From Watersipora subatra (lineage: Eukaryota > Bryozoa > Gymnolaemata > Cheilostomatida > Watersiporidae), in the NCBI RefSeq assembly GCF_963576615.1, contig NC_088717.1:26501513-26565512 (forward strand): a DNA stretch of 64,000 nt, written 5' to 3'. Shown here one piece after another: positions 10,125 through 21,390 of the stretch (its first letter is position 1; every line of letters begins with the position of its first letter). The translations under genes and the position numbers were made by a program. The notes beneath the pieces were generated by a model. That model saw nothing but the letters and a program-made list of their open reading frames with translations, searched no databases and was not told the DNA's origin.

Positions 10125-13100
10125 ATGTCTGGCTGAGCGGATAACTCCATCTGATGGTAGAGCTGTTCGTACAGACGGTTAGAACCAGAACCGTGAATAG
10201 CAAACGCGTTAAACTTGTCCACCTTTGGAGGGAAATAGTTGAGAGGTATGTCCGCTTGCCCCTGCCAACTACCTGTGTCAGCACACAATGTCGTAGAATA
10301 CTTCAGGGGTAGCAGAGTCTGTAATCAAAATCAATGGCGTTAGGTCAGCCTGTCCTAGGACGATTGAGGTAACAACCTGTTCAAAAAAGGTGGAAACTTA
10401 TTTTTATTTAATAGATTAAGTGAAAAACGACTTTAGATTAATTTAACTTATTAATATTAGATTGTAGGAAAAAAATTATAGTATTTACTGTAAGTACTGG
10501 GCAGACACCGAACTCTCTCATGACGAGCTCAACTAACTGGCTTACAATAAGCCTCGACTCTATAACGTTGTACAACCTTGAAATGTCATGCAACTAGACG
10601 AACATGCCACTAGTTATCATTTTATAAACAACTTTTAAATATGTTTACCGAGGAGGAGGTACATGCAGTTTGTAAATACTTTTTTGCATTTTATTTGTAC
10701 TTGTTTCAAGATGACCTTATTACTCTTATTATTACTCTTGTCTGTTTATTTATTGTCACTAATAGTGTTTTATCATGACTAGACACACCCTCCGTGAGAA
10801 CAACTGCTAATAAATAATGTGCACAGGAGCGAATATTATCTAGTAAATAATGCGTGCAGGAGCGGAAAACTATCTAGTAAATAATGTATACAGGAGCAGA
10901 TAATTATCCAGTAAATAATGCGTTCAGGAGCGGAAAATTATCCCGTAAATAATGTATACAGGAGCAGATAATTATCCAGTAAATAATGCGTGCAGGAGCG
11001 GAAAATTATCCAGTAAATAATGTATACAAGAGCAAATAATTATCCAGTAAATAATGCGTGCAGGAGCAGATAATTATCCAGTAAATAATGCGTTCAGGAG
11101 CGGAAAATTATCCCGTAAATAATGTATACAAGAGCAAATAATTATCCAGTAAATAATGCGTGCAGGAGCGGCAAATTATCCAGTAAATAATGTGCGCAGG
11201 AGCAGAAAATTATCCAGTAGATAATATATACAGGAGCGGATAATTCTCCAGTAATGAATGCGTGCAGAATTGGATAATTATCCAGTAATTAATGTGTACA
11301 GGAGAGGATAATTATCCAGTATATAATGTATACAATAAAATCGATTGATAAAATCGAAGTATCTCAAAGTATTTATTCCTTATGTCTTGCTATCATATCT
11401 GAACAGATATGCATTTGTTATTTATTTCTTAGCCCTCCTACCCTACCTGACTTATTGTCACCTATAACTGTATTAGAATTGATTTCCATGATCTTTATGC
11501 AGTTGACATTTCAAAGGTGGGTTGTAGCAGAGATGTAATAATAGTGCACCGTCCCACGACCATTGAAGCATATATGGGAGCTCGCTAGTTTCCAAACAAA
11601 CAGGCCACGCCCACCATTTTTATATAACCTATAATGGAGAGTCAACAAAATTCCCAAACAAAAATACTCCTATTTGCAGTTGCCCTAAAATTCATTGTTG
11701 CATTACATACCATATAAAAGAAGACAAAATTTCCTACTAGATGCTATCAATAATTTTATAATTTAAGATAACCTTTTTAAAAGTCAAATCAAAGCACAAC
11801 TCTTACCTAAATACGCATATACGGTAGCCAAAAATTCTGATATATTTTGCATCTGCAAGTAGCTGGTTTCAGTTTTTAGAGGAGTTATATGTTTTGGTGT
11901 CTGTGAATAAACTCTAATTTCTGTTGATAAACAGTCAACAGACATAACAACATAGTGGCTGACAGCAATATTTATTTGAACACTGTAAGTGGATGCCTTT
12001 CCTTATAACTGTATGTCTCAGAACTAAGCAAGGTATTTATCATCTCATGCACAGCAGCCAATGCGATTAGGCCTAAAGCATTACCTCGAAAGGTTTTGAG
12101 TATTTATTTCAGTGCATTTTGATTACAAAACACAAACAATAGAAATGTATAGCGGAGGGCTGAAATTGAAAAGACAAAAAAACAGCTTCTGTAGCGGATT
12201 GCATTTTATTATTATAATTTCGGCACGTTACGGTTTCGTATAGCGAGTCACGTTGACTACTAATAATTATAGTAGCGTGCATGCCTACAGCCTTCTTTGG
12301 ATTGGCCATGCCGGACAATGACACAAATTATTAGAATCACCAAACAGTAATGTTAACATCTACCCTGAGGAACTCAACATCACTCTTCATACCTTAATTA
12401 CACTGCTTCCATAAGATAACTTCGCTTTCAACTGCCAACTAATCTAATTAACTAATTAGATTTGTATTAAACCTAAATAGTAGTATCTTAAATTGAGCAA
12501 TAGAGAAGGATTTACAGCCAAGTATTCTATCCATGTTTATGTCATGTTGACTTAAACGTACATTCTTCAATGTTCCCATTGTCTACAAGGTGTAAAAAAT
12601 TCACATTTTCGCACAAGTTACACAAGTTATGCAAAAATTGCTAGGAGGTGCGTAGATTATGCATAGGTAATGTATAGATGTTTATGTAGTGTGTAAGTGA
12701 TGTTTATGTAATGTGTAGGTGATGCATAGATGTGTAGGTAGAAGGTAGGTGATGTGCAGGTGATGTCTAGGTGATGTGCAGGTGTTGTGTAGACGATATG
12801 TAGGTAGATTGTAGGTGATGTGTAGGTAGTAGTAGATGATGTAGAGGCGCAGGTAATGTATAGGTAAAGACAATGAATGAACATGTAATATATATGTAAT
12901 AATATGTAATAAATACAAGAATGTAATAATAGTCTATTTAACATGTATAACATGTATCTCTATATCCTGAAAAGGCTGTGAGTCAAACCTGCTAAGAGTA
13001 GAGATCTTTGTGCGACTGCACGTTGAACTGCAGAACCCCATACTCACAAAGCAGCTTTTTATATGTATTACTAGGTGCATATATGAGCTTCAGAATGATT

Positions 13101-13857
13101 GCATACATGTAAATACTCACGCGCTACCAATTCTAATCATAGACATATAGACCCATATATATCTATGATGCCAATACATTAAACCCTAGAAGATAATATA
13201 GGAGCAAGTGCTATCATTCCTGTGTTACCCTAGTCCTGTCAGGGATTGTTGTTTAGCTAGCAAAAGACATGGACAAGTCAGCTGATAAATCTAGCGGAAT
13301 ATTATAAATATAGTCACACAAAAAGAAATATTCTGGCAAGTGTCAGCGGCCCATGCAAGCGTAACAGCAGCAACTGACTGACAATGATTGCGCAAATAAG
13401 ATGACTCACGGAGAGAATTCGACTTCCAGGTACGTATCATCTTGAGAATTGAGGAAAAATGCCTCGACCACCTCATAATCCCATAAAAAGTCTGTTGGTC
13501 CTATAATTACATATAAGTTAATGATAATTAACTATTTCAAACTCGATGTGAGAGACTTTTACAAATCTAAAGATGAGAAAATGTGGGAAATTTGAGTGCT
13601 ATGAATGAGCAAACAATAAAGCGTCTGTAGCTATCCACAACTATGAGAATTGCACTGTCTTAAGGCATAGTTCAGTAGTAATTTCTGTTGAACCTGCCTG
13701 GTGGACATTCTGGGGCTGGAGAATCATTGAAGAATTTTCCGGAAACATTGACACGAACAAAGCTGCTATCAGATAAACTTGAGGGGTGGATACTCAATTT
13801 CATAGGACTATGAGAAACTTTCTCACCATTCCAAGGAGAGGCAATGTCATACTCCAT
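10125..13857 (-). CDS. UPF0462 protein, C4orf33 homologue (partial model)
   Basis: Minus-strand exons are 13857-13698 (ATG, residues 1-53), 13491-13410 and 10318-10125. The first contains [15 protein letters not shown] and [11 protein letters not shown]. The second contains [13 protein letters not shown] and YLEVEF, the family hallmark. The third contains [17 protein letters not shown]. All three match UPF0462/C4orf33, a small conserved cytosolic family of unknown biochemical function. Exon 1 joins exon 2 in frame only with a GC donor (CAG|GCAGGT). One short exon is missing. A Leu-rich candidate at 13377-13320 has fitting phases, but it would imply a 32-bp intron. The final exon, after QPD at 10125, was not found. 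The third intron holds a 36-bp minisatellite. Whether the gene is intact is uncertain. Confidence 0.8.
10797..11335. repeat. ~36-bp minisatellite (ccagtaaataatgcgtgcag)
   Basis: About fourteen units of CCAGTAAATAATG-(C/T)G-T-CAGGAGCGGA-AATTAT lie inside the long intron of the UPF0462 gene. Two sub-variants, GCGTGCAGGAGCGG and TATACAGGAGCAG, alternate in places, which suggests expansion of a two-unit higher-order block. Confidence 0.88.
11336..12650. other. Intronic/intergenic sequence, nothing recognised
   Basis: AT-rich sequence without convincing open frames, RNA genes or repeats. It lies between UPF0462 exons. Confidence 0.4.
12650..12900. repeat. Degenerate GTAGGTGATGT short tandem repeat
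   Basis: Words of the type TGTGTAGGTGATG and TGCAGGTGATG repeat irregularly every 10-20 bp. Minus-strand open frames here are translations of this low-complexity sequence and are not genes. Confidence 0.7.
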
Positions 13858-14807
13858 AAGCCTTTATAAGGGAATAATAATATTATGATAGACAACAGGA
13901 AGTGAATTACATAGTAGTAAAAGTAATTGAGCTAGTGAAACTGTGTGTACAATTCTAAGAAAGCCTAAAATAGTCAGGAAATGGCTCTTACATGATGAAA
14001 TGAAAGTATCGATGGGCTCAGATAGAAGTCCATTTCTTGCACCCAATTGTCTAGATAGCTCAGACAACTATGGCTATCGAAGGACAAAGACACAAACTAT
14101 GTACCTTTTGATGACCTTACAACATTTTAAGATTAGAAAATCCTAAAGTATATATTTGAATGTTAACAGAATCTCTGAAGCTTCATCCTTGTTGTATTAA
14201 AAATAACTATAGCCAACGTCTGTGTATGGCACTAAATTAACATTCAAACTTGAGAAATGAATAGTGTCTATTATGGAAGCCTCTCAACTGGTCGCATAGA
14301 AGCAGTCCTAAAAGCTAAGAAATATTTTATATTGTATCAGACCAGCCTCTTACACATCATGAGAGTAGTTCAAGTGTGAATAAACGTAAATGGAAAATAG
14401 TAAACCAATAAACAATAGGAGTCAACAATTATATAGTTCCCTCGAACCATTATGGTTTTAGGATGGTACTGGATACAATCTTTATGTACTCAGTGCGCTA
14501 TAAGTTTGTACTAAAATAGTTACTATAATAAAGAAATGAAGTTGCTATGATAGAGAGGTAGAGTTACTATTCTAGGTGTAGTTTATCAGTATATAGGAAA
14601 ACATTGTAGAGCTGACAAGTCTGGTTGAGTACTCAATCGCTACCAACTTGTACTCAATATATGCATTAACTAGTGACAGAATGTGAAAAGAGGCCGAGTT
14701 CAAGGCGCCAAGAGGTGTATGACTATAAAAGTCCTGAACACCTCTTTAAAGAATTGATCAGAAAACCAATCAATCCGTGTGCTGCCTCTAAAGACAACTA
14801 TCGTCTA
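13858..14807. other. Upstream region of the UPF0462 gene, nothing recognised
   Basis: This stretch should contain the promoter of the minus-strand UPF0462 gene. I see no clear TATA box, CpG cluster or other signal, and no credible open frame. Confidence 0.35.
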
Positions 14808-15859
14808 CCCTAGGACATTTAGGTATTCGCGGCATCTAACTTTCGCGTTTTCGCGGCAACAGCCTCTCGCGAAAATTTCATGAGCGAAACTAAACTATTA
14901 TAACGAACGAGCGAAAACGCGAAAATACATGTAAATGGATTTCTTCAATGATATTCACAATAAAATCGTCATATTAGAAATGCAGGCAATTTTCGTGTGT
15001 GGTTGGCTCATTGGGCAAGTTTTGCTAAACTCTTTATAGCTAATACACCGACTGAGCAGCTTGGCAAAACAAATTAAGATAATAAGTTTTTTTTGGAAAA
15101 GCCTAGACAAATGAAGAAGATGAAGATATTAGTTTAGTCATTGAATTTGTAACTGATGAGGATGACAGTCTGGTAGGGAAAGTCATAAAATTGAATAATA
15201 ATTACCCTAGGACACTTATATTTCGCTAGTATTTAGTTTCGTGAGTAGCACACAGAGTAAAGTTTCGCTGCAACTTAATTTCGCGGCTCTGATGAGTGCG
15301 AAAATATAGTGGTGTGAAAATGAATGCAGTGGAAAAAACATTACATTCCTCAGGTCCAGTTCACTAATAAGAAAAAAATTCAATTTGGGAACAGTTCGTA
15401 TTTGTAAACCACAGGTTGAAATGTGTGGGTGAGATCGACAATTCAATTTGATCGCTTGCTGCCATTTGTTTCTTAGACAATCAATGACGTCTAGGTCCCT
15501 CCCGCCGTGACTTTCACACTCGAATCCCAAGAAGAAGAAAATAGATAGGTAACAACCAACTTCACAACCAAAACTGTATACTACTATGCTACTGAGTTGG
15601 ACCTTGACCTGAGAGGACGTGCCACTAAGTGCTTCTCAGATTTTAGCAATTTTTTCTTAAACTTTTATGAATATTTACCTCTTTTATTACTTTCTTCTCC
15701 TTTCTGATTTATATTTTATACTAACATAACACATTAATATTGTTTTGAGATCAGAGGGAAGGTAGTTTGGCCGCTTCAGGCACTACCAGGTATATGACAC
15801 TGAGTGGGATCTTTTTAATTTTTGAGTCCCTACTTTTTAATTTTTAATTACTAGACTCA

Positions 15860-16834
15860 GTGGTCATCATGGCAGGTGGGAAACAAAAAGCAAGGAAAAA
15901 AGCAATGTCAACATCAGGTGCTGGCAGTGCAGAGCCATGTGCAAAATGTAAGAAAGACATAGACGAAAGTTTGGAATCCTCTATTGAGTGTGAGGTTTGT
16001 CATCTTTGGTTTCACAACTCCTGTGTTGATGTTCCTGAGAGTCTTTTAGATCTCTTGGGTACTAAAGGGTTGCACTGGTTCTGTTCAAAGTGTGATGGTC
16101 AGGCTTCTAGGCTACAGCAAAATGTAATGTGTGAAAAACTCTCTGAGCTTACGTTAGAATTGCAAAAAACTGTTGACAAAGCAAAAGCTCAATTTAGTGA
16201 AGTGTGTAGAAACCAAGATGTTTTTAAGACGACTCTTGCTGAGGTTACTGAGACATTAGAAACAAACAGAAATAAATTCAATGAGATGAATAACCAACAT
16301 CAGACTCTTGAAAAGTCGTATGCAGATGTTGCAAAAGCTTTGGAGCAAAATAGTCTTAAAGTTCAAGAGAATTTTGCAAGGCAGGCTAGTTCCTTGGTAG
16401 CCCAGTTGGAGGATAAAGAAAAGCAAGACAGAGACTCTGAATTTAGAGCCAAGAACCTGATCCTTTTTGGAATAGAAGAGAGTGACAATAGAGAGGAATG
16501 GGCACAGCAAGTAGACAAAATCATCAAAGATTGCCATATTGACATGAAAGTAGAAAAAAATAACAGCTATAGGTTAGGTAGGTACGATGCTTCAAAGCAC
16601 AAAGAGCGACCTCGCCCTCTTAGAATATCCACCAGGTCTGAAAATCAAATGTTTGAGTTGTTGAGCAGGATTAATGGCATGAAGCTGTCAGGTATTTTTG
16701 CTAGAAAAGATCTCTCAAAAAAAGAACAAGAAGAGGATTTTCGGCTTCGAAAGGAGTTGAGAGAAACGAGGGAGGCAGACCCAGATTCTGCGTACAAAAT
16801 CAAAAAAGGGAAAATAATAAAAGTGAACAAGTAA
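15860..16834 (+). CDS. LINE ORF1: PHD finger, coiled coil, L1-ORF1-like domain
   Basis: A 324-residue protein. A PHD-type zinc finger spans about residues 27-75: C-x2-C, C-x2-C, W-F-H-x2-C, W-F-C-x2-C. A heptad-rich coiled coil follows (about 85-190). The C-terminal part begins RAKNLILFGIEES and carries YRLGRY and the RPLRI-type strand typical of the RNA-binding domain in ORF1 proteins of CR1/L1-type LINEs. The expected role is a trimeric RNA-binding chaperone in the retrotransposition particle. The PHD finger may steer chromatin association, but that is inference. ORF1 ends with TAA, and the ORF2 frame (-1 relative) already overlaps its last 130 bp. Confidence 0.85.
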   Translation: MVIMAGGKQKARKKAMSTSGAGSAEPCAKCKKDIDESLESSIECEVCHLWFHNSCVDVPESLLDLLGTKGLHWFCSKCDGQASRLQQNVMCEKLSELTLELQKTVDKAKAQFSEVCRNQDVFKTTLAEVTETLETNRNKFNEMNNQHQTLEKSYADVAKALEQNSLKVQENFARQASSLVAQLEDKEKQDRDSEFRAKNLILFGIEESDNREEWAQQVDKIIKDCHIDMKVEKNNSYRLGRYDASKHKERPRPLRISTRSENQMFELLSRINGMKLSGIFARKDLSKKEQEEDFRLRKELRETREADPDSAYKIKKGKIIKVNK

Positions 16835-16851
16835 TAACATCGATTAAAATC

Positions 16852-19581
16852 TTGCTGCTCAATGCTAGATCTGTCAGAGGCAAACTGAATGATATCCAAG
16901 TTCTGTCTTCGGAATATGATATATTGTGCATAACCGAAACCCATCTTGATCCATCATTTAATAATGAAATGATTCTGAGCTCTTCTCAAAAAATTATATA
17001 CAGACATGATCGAGATTGTCATGGTGGTGGTGTTTTGTTAGCTTTGACAGCCAGTTTGCCTCAAGAACAAGTCTTTTTCAAAAGATCTTTCTTACCCGTT
17101 GAGGCTGTTTGTGTGAAAGTTGGATGTCCTAGAGATGAAAATGAATTTTTTGTTCTTTGTTGTTACGTTCCGCCTGGGCTGACAGGAGAGGCAGTTGCAC
17201 CACTTGAGGAATTGTTGGATTTTATGACCTCTGATTTTCCAGGGTCTAATGTACTAGTTGTGGGGGATTTTAATTTTCCAGATATAGATTGGTGCAACCT
17301 ACAAATTCGATCAAACTCAAATCAAAAACAATTGCATAGATCTTTTTTGAACTGCATCTTGTCTCATGATATGCGTCAGATTATAATGGAACAAACACAT
17401 CAGCTAGGAAACACTTTAGATCTAGTTATGACAAATAAGTCTAGTTTTATTTATGACTACAGGATAATTAACCCCGGTATCAGCGATCATTTTTTAGTTG
17501 AACTCTGTGTAGCAGCAAATTTTAGGACATCTCATGAACAGCCTTCTTTTATCAAATTATACCACAAGGCTGATTCTACTGCTATTAAGGAGCTTTTGAC
17601 TGATTCTCTGACGGATATAGTACAGGCAATTGTAAGTAAAGCGAGTATCAACTCCGTCTGGCAGATTTTTGAGACGTCCATGAATCTAGCTGTCAATAGA
17701 TTTGTTCCTAAATGTATCCCTAAGAAAAATGATAACAGGGAGCCAATATGGTTTAATAACTCAGCCAGGCGTGCAGTGAAACAACAGCGAAAACTTTATG
17801 ACAGAAGTAAGCACACTGGGTTAGAAGTAGATTTCTCCAAGTATAAACAAACTAGGCGTACCAACAGAAAGAGTTTTCGTAAAATGGAGCAGGAATATTA
17901 CCACCGAGTGCTGTTTGAACCCCTGGAAAGGGGTGATAGCAAACCTTTTTACTCTTTTTATAGGCGGAAAACTGGAAAAAACTCACAAGGCACTGCGGTT
18001 TTCAAAAATAAATCAGCCTTAGAATCATCTGAGATTTTTAACGAATTTTTTCAGGGTGTTTTTTCAAATAGTGACTGTTTTTCCACAACTCAAACTGAAC
18101 TTTCTGCAGATAAATGCCCTATACAAGTAACAAGTGATGGAGTTCTCAAACTTCTAAATACTCTTAAGCGCGGGAAAGCCCCGGGCCCAGATAAATTTAG
18201 AAAGGAAGATCTTTGCCTAGAACCTGAAATTATTAGTAAGATATTGGCGAGCATATTCCAGTACTCGTTGAACATTGGAAAACTTCCAGATATCTGGAAA
18301 GTGGCCAATGTAGTTCCGGTACATAAAAAAGGCAGTCGGGAAGATCCGGGAAATTTTAGGCCCATATCTCTGACATGCATTGCTTGCAAATTGTTAGAAC
18401 ATATTGTGCTTAGTAACATCAATAAAGATCTGGAAAATGTCATATATTCTAACCAACACGGTTTCAGAAAAGGCCTATCTTGCTCCACCCAGCTAGTCTC
18501 TACTGTGAATGAAATAATGAAATTAGTAGATAACAATAACATAGTACATGCAGCGGTACTGGATTTTTCTAAGGCATTTGACAAGGTGTCTCACGGCTTG
18601 TTGATCGACAAATTGATAAAATCAAACATAAACCCGTACATGGTAAATTGGATTAGGGACTTTCTGTCAAACAGACTCCAAAGAGTAGTGATAGAGGGTG
18701 CTGCATCTTCCGACCTACTGGTTTCATCGGGCGTTCCACAGGGGTCTGTCCTCGGGCCCACCCTATTTTTGGTGTACATAAATGATATCTCCGATAATCT
18801 AAAGTTTTCTACTATCAAGCTTTTTGCAGACGACGCTTTGCTTTTTTCTCAGGTAAACACCCTTCAGGATTCAGTGAATTTCCAGGAGGATTTAAACATA
18901 TTAGACCAGTGGGCCTATAACTGGAAAATGAATTTTAACACTGATAAATGCCAAATCGTTCGTTTTGTAAGGCAGAGTAGCGGAAACCCAGATGTGGTGT
19001 ATTACCTGAGTGGCAGACCTTTATCTTTAGTAGACAGTTTTAAATACCTCGGAGTCTTTATATCAAATGATTTTAATTGGGATTTACATATAGACTCAAT
19101 CATATCTAAGGCAAGTCAGCGATTGGGAATGATGAAACATGTTTTGTTTAATGCGCCGATGAGGGTTAGAAGGGTTGCATATCTCACTCTGTGTAGACCA
19201 ATATTGGAATATGCGAGTGAAGTATGGGACCCTCATTTGATGCGACAGGTAGCATCATTGGAAGCAGTTCAAAGAAGGGCGGTTAGGTTTATATCTGGTT
19301 TGAAAGGTAGGCAGAGTGTTACAGAGGCAAGAATTTTTGTAGATCTGGAACTTTTAGAACTAAGACGCAAACATGCAAGAATGTCTCTCATGCTAAAGAT
19401 TTTATCTGACGACTGCCATGAATCTCTTATCGAAAGTTTTAACCAAATACAAAATGTTCTTCACAGTCATGAAACAAGATTGGTTACGGGGGGTGCTCCT
19501 TCAGCTGTATGTGCAAACACCGGGTTTTATATGAATAGTTTTTTACCTAGAACATCGCGCAACTTGCGCGGCTTACCATAA
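16852..19581 (+). CDS. LINE ORF2: APE endonuclease and reverse transcriptase
   Basis: About 909 residues. The N-terminal APE-type endonuclease shows LLNARSVRGK, ITETHLD, VVGDFNFPDIDW and SDHFLVEL, so the Asn, Glu, Asp and His catalytic residues are present. The reverse transcriptase follows with FRPISLTC, VLDFSKAFDKVSHG, GVPQGSVLGP, LFADDALLF (the FADD active site) and KYLGVFIS. The C-terminus ends in NSFLPRTSRNLRGLP. The frame is open from about 16705 but has no ATG before the endonuclease begins, so the first codon given here (TTG) is only nominal. Initiation probably uses termination-reinitiation or a -1 shift from ORF1. The clade is CR1/Jockey-like, judged from motifs. Confidence 0.9.
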   Translation: MLLNARSVRGKLNDIQVLSSEYDILCITETHLDPSFNNEMILSSSQKIIYRHDRDCHGGGVLLALTASLPQEQVFFKRSFLPVEAVCVKVGCPRDENEFFVLCCYVPPGLTGEAVAPLEELLDFMTSDFPGSNVLVVGDFNFPDIDWCNLQIRSNSNQKQLHRSFLNCILSHDMRQIIMEQTHQLGNTLDLVMTNKSSFIYDYRIINPGISDHFLVELCVAANFRTSHEQPSFIKLYHKADSTAIKELLTDSLTDIVQAIVSKASINSVWQIFETSMNLAVNRFVPKCIPKKNDNREPIWFNNSARRAVKQQRKLYDRSKHTGLEVDFSKYKQTRRTNRKSFRKMEQEYYHRVLFEPLERGDSKPFYSFYRRKTGKNSQGTAVFKNKSALESSEIFNEFFQGVFSNSDCFSTTQTELSADKCPIQVTSDGVLKLLNTLKRGKAPGPDKFRKEDLCLEPEIISKILASIFQYSLNIGKLPDIWKVANVVPVHKKGSREDPGNFRPISLTCIACKLLEHIVLSNINKDLENVIYSNQHGFRKGLSCSTQLVSTVNEIMKLVDNNNIVHAAVLDFSKAFDKVSHGLLIDKLIKSNINPYMVNWIRDFLSNRLQRVVIEGAASSDLLVSSGVPQGSVLGPTLFLVYINDISDNLKFSTIKLFADDALLFSQVNTLQDSVNFQEDLNILDQWAYNWKMNFNTDKCQIVRFVRQSSGNPDVVYYLSGRPLSLVDSFKYLGVFISNDFNWDLHIDSIISKASQRLGMMKHVLFNAPMRVRRVAYLTLCRPILEYASEVWDPHLMRQVASLEAVQRRAVRFISGLKGRQSVTEARIFVDLELLELRRKHARMSLMLKILSDDCHESLIESFNQIQNVLHSHETRLVTGGAPSAVCANTGFYMNSFLPRTSRNLRGLP

Positions 19582-20777
19582 TTTTATGTTTTATTGACTA
19601 TTTTTAAATAAAGTTCTCAACGGCCTTCTTTTGCCCGATTTCGGGATTTACGGGTTCTTAAAACACCTAGACCTAGACCTAAACCCTTACGCCGTCATAA
19701 ACGCATTTATGCGTTTTCTAGGGGCCACTGACATAAACGCAGTTTCTGACTTTCTCAGCAATTGTCTGGTAACCTGATTTTATTATTTGTTGACCACATA
19801 ACCCACGGTCTTTAAGTGTTTTATGAAATTGACTGTGTTGTCCGAAGATTTCTCTATAAAATCAGCCTAAAATAACGAAGCAGTTTTAAACTTTTGTTTG
19901 AGTATTTCTAATCTAAAAACGAACAATTTTCTGTGAGTTCATTAACTACCCCGCGCGAGTCATAAAACAGGTAATTAGTTGTTGATGACATAACAGACAA
20001 TTTAGATTTTCGTGATTATACAGATAATTAAAGTAGAACTTGAAAAATACTGTATACATATCATGAAGCAATATCGGCAATTTCGGTAAAATGGCTGGCA
20101 CTAGGCCGGTAACGAATTTGTACATAATTGGCAGTGAAAGAGATAATGTGGTTGGACCTGATGAGGGCTGATATTGTTTTTGGATAGTAATAAAATTCAT
20201 CACTGCAATAATTATTCTTCAATTTTACGACTTCACCTACCAGACTTTCATCCTCATCAGTTACAAATTCGGTGACTAAACTGATATTGCTTTGCCATGC
20301 TGCTCAGTCGGTGTATTAGCTATAATGAGTTTACCAAAAAATTCCCATTTATCCTAACCACAGACGAAAGTTGCCTGCATTTCTAATATTACGATTTTAT
20401 TGTGGATATCAACGAACAAAGCTATTTAACTTCGCGTTTTCGCTCGTTCGTTATGATAGTTTAGTTTCGCTCATTAAATTTTCGCGAGAGGATTACACCG
20501 CGAAAACGCGAAAGTTAGATGCCGCGAATACATAAGTGTCCTAGGGTATTGTGGTGATGAATTTTATTACCACCCAAAAGCAATAACAACCCGGGGCCAT
20601 GGCCACCGCGGCACCGCGTGCTATAAATACTTGAATTCTAATATTGGTACAACATCAGTCACTGCGGCAGGGACCTTGACGTCATTGATAGTCCAGGAGA
20701 CAAACTGCAGCAAGCGATCAAATTGCATTATTGATCTCGCCTACACATTTCTACCTGCGGTTCACAAATACAAACTA

Positions 20778-21200
20778 CCGTACTTTTCGGACGATTAGCC
20801 GCTACTTTTTTCTGATGATTTGAGCCATGCGGCTTATAGGTAGGCCTACAAGGGTGCGGCTAATCACTGTGGCTTATTCTGTGGCTTTTTATTTCACCGC
20901 TAGGGCGCACTAACGGGAATCTCCAATTAGTGCACTTCTAGCTGTGAAAGAAAATACGAAACAATGCCTCACGGTACTGTCCCGTTAGGCACTAAGTTAA
21001 AAAGCGTCGGATAGTACGAAACTGTGCCGTTCTGCACTGTTCCGTTTTAAATGGCAAAGTTGCTGCCACATTAAAAAGCACAGTCCTTAGTTCTGCGGCC
21101 TATAGTAAGGTGTGGTTTATGTATTGTTTTATTATCGTTTTTGGAAAATAAAGCACATGCAGCTTATATAGAGGTGCGGTTTATAGTCCAAACAGTACGG
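20778..21200. mobile_element. MITE with CCGTACTTTTCGGAC ends
   Basis: The inverted ends CCGTACTTTTCGGACGATTA and GTCCAAACAGTACGG are flanked by TA on both sides (20776-20777, 21201-21202). The homologous stretch at 15380-15400 is uninterrupted, giving an empty site that confirms the insertion and the TA duplication. No coding capacity. A remnant end of the same family lies at 63181-63206. Confidence 0.85.
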
Positions 21201-21390
21201 TAGTCCCAAATTGAAAAATATTTCATACCAGTGAACTGGACCTGAGGAATCTAATATTTGTTCCACTGCATTTATTTTCACATCACTATATTTTCGCACT
21301 CATCAGAGCTGCGAAATTAAGTTCCAGCGAAATTTTACTCTGTATGCTACTCACGAAACTAAATACTAGCGAAATATAAGTGTCCTAGGG

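Larger units (their letters stand above)
15548..19690 (+). mobile_element. CR1-like LINE, both ORFs intact
   Basis: A non-LTR retrotransposon with a PHD-finger ORF1 and an endonuclease/reverse-transcriptase ORF2, both open. After ORF2 come an AATAAA (about 19608) and a 3' end with CCTAGA repeats (about 19665-19682), like the short tandem 3' tails of CR1-type elements. The exact 5' end and the target duplication are not resolved. The intact frames suggest recent insertion. Confidence 0.8.
15205..20546 (-). mobile_element. Inner, inverted copy of the same element, carrying a LINE
   Basis: It starts CCCTAGGACACTTA (15205) and ends with the inverted CCGCGAATACATAAGTGTCCTAGGG-type terminus at 20546, with TA on both sides (15203-15204, 20547-20548). 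Its left end (15205-15535) matches the outer copy's right end (20662-21390), and its right end (20204-20546) matches the outer left end (14808-15204). It therefore lies in the opposite orientation. A CR1-like LINE occupies its middle. Confidence 0.7.
14808..21390 (+). mobile_element. Outer copy of a TA-flanked DNA element (CCCTAGGACA ends)
   Basis: The left end CCCTAGGACATTTA (14808) and right end TAAGTGTCCTAGGG (21390) are inverted and flanked by TA. The left part is 14808-15204 and the right part 20549-21390. Between them sits another copy of the same family (15205-20546). Joining 15202 to 20549 across the TA restores a sequence collinear with the unbroken inner copy around 20170-20230, which shows that the inner copy is a later insertion. 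No transposase is present, and TTTCGCG-type words are abundant near the ends. Confidence 0.7.

Noticed and set aside
12975..13045. Candidate missing UPF0462 exon (YGVLQFNV...)
   Set aside because: The phase does not fit the preceding exon, and the fitting frame contains a stop before its weak donor.
15216..15530. 104-residue minus-strand open frame
   Set aside because: It lies wholly in the terminal region of the CCCTAGGACA DNA element and has no coding similarity.
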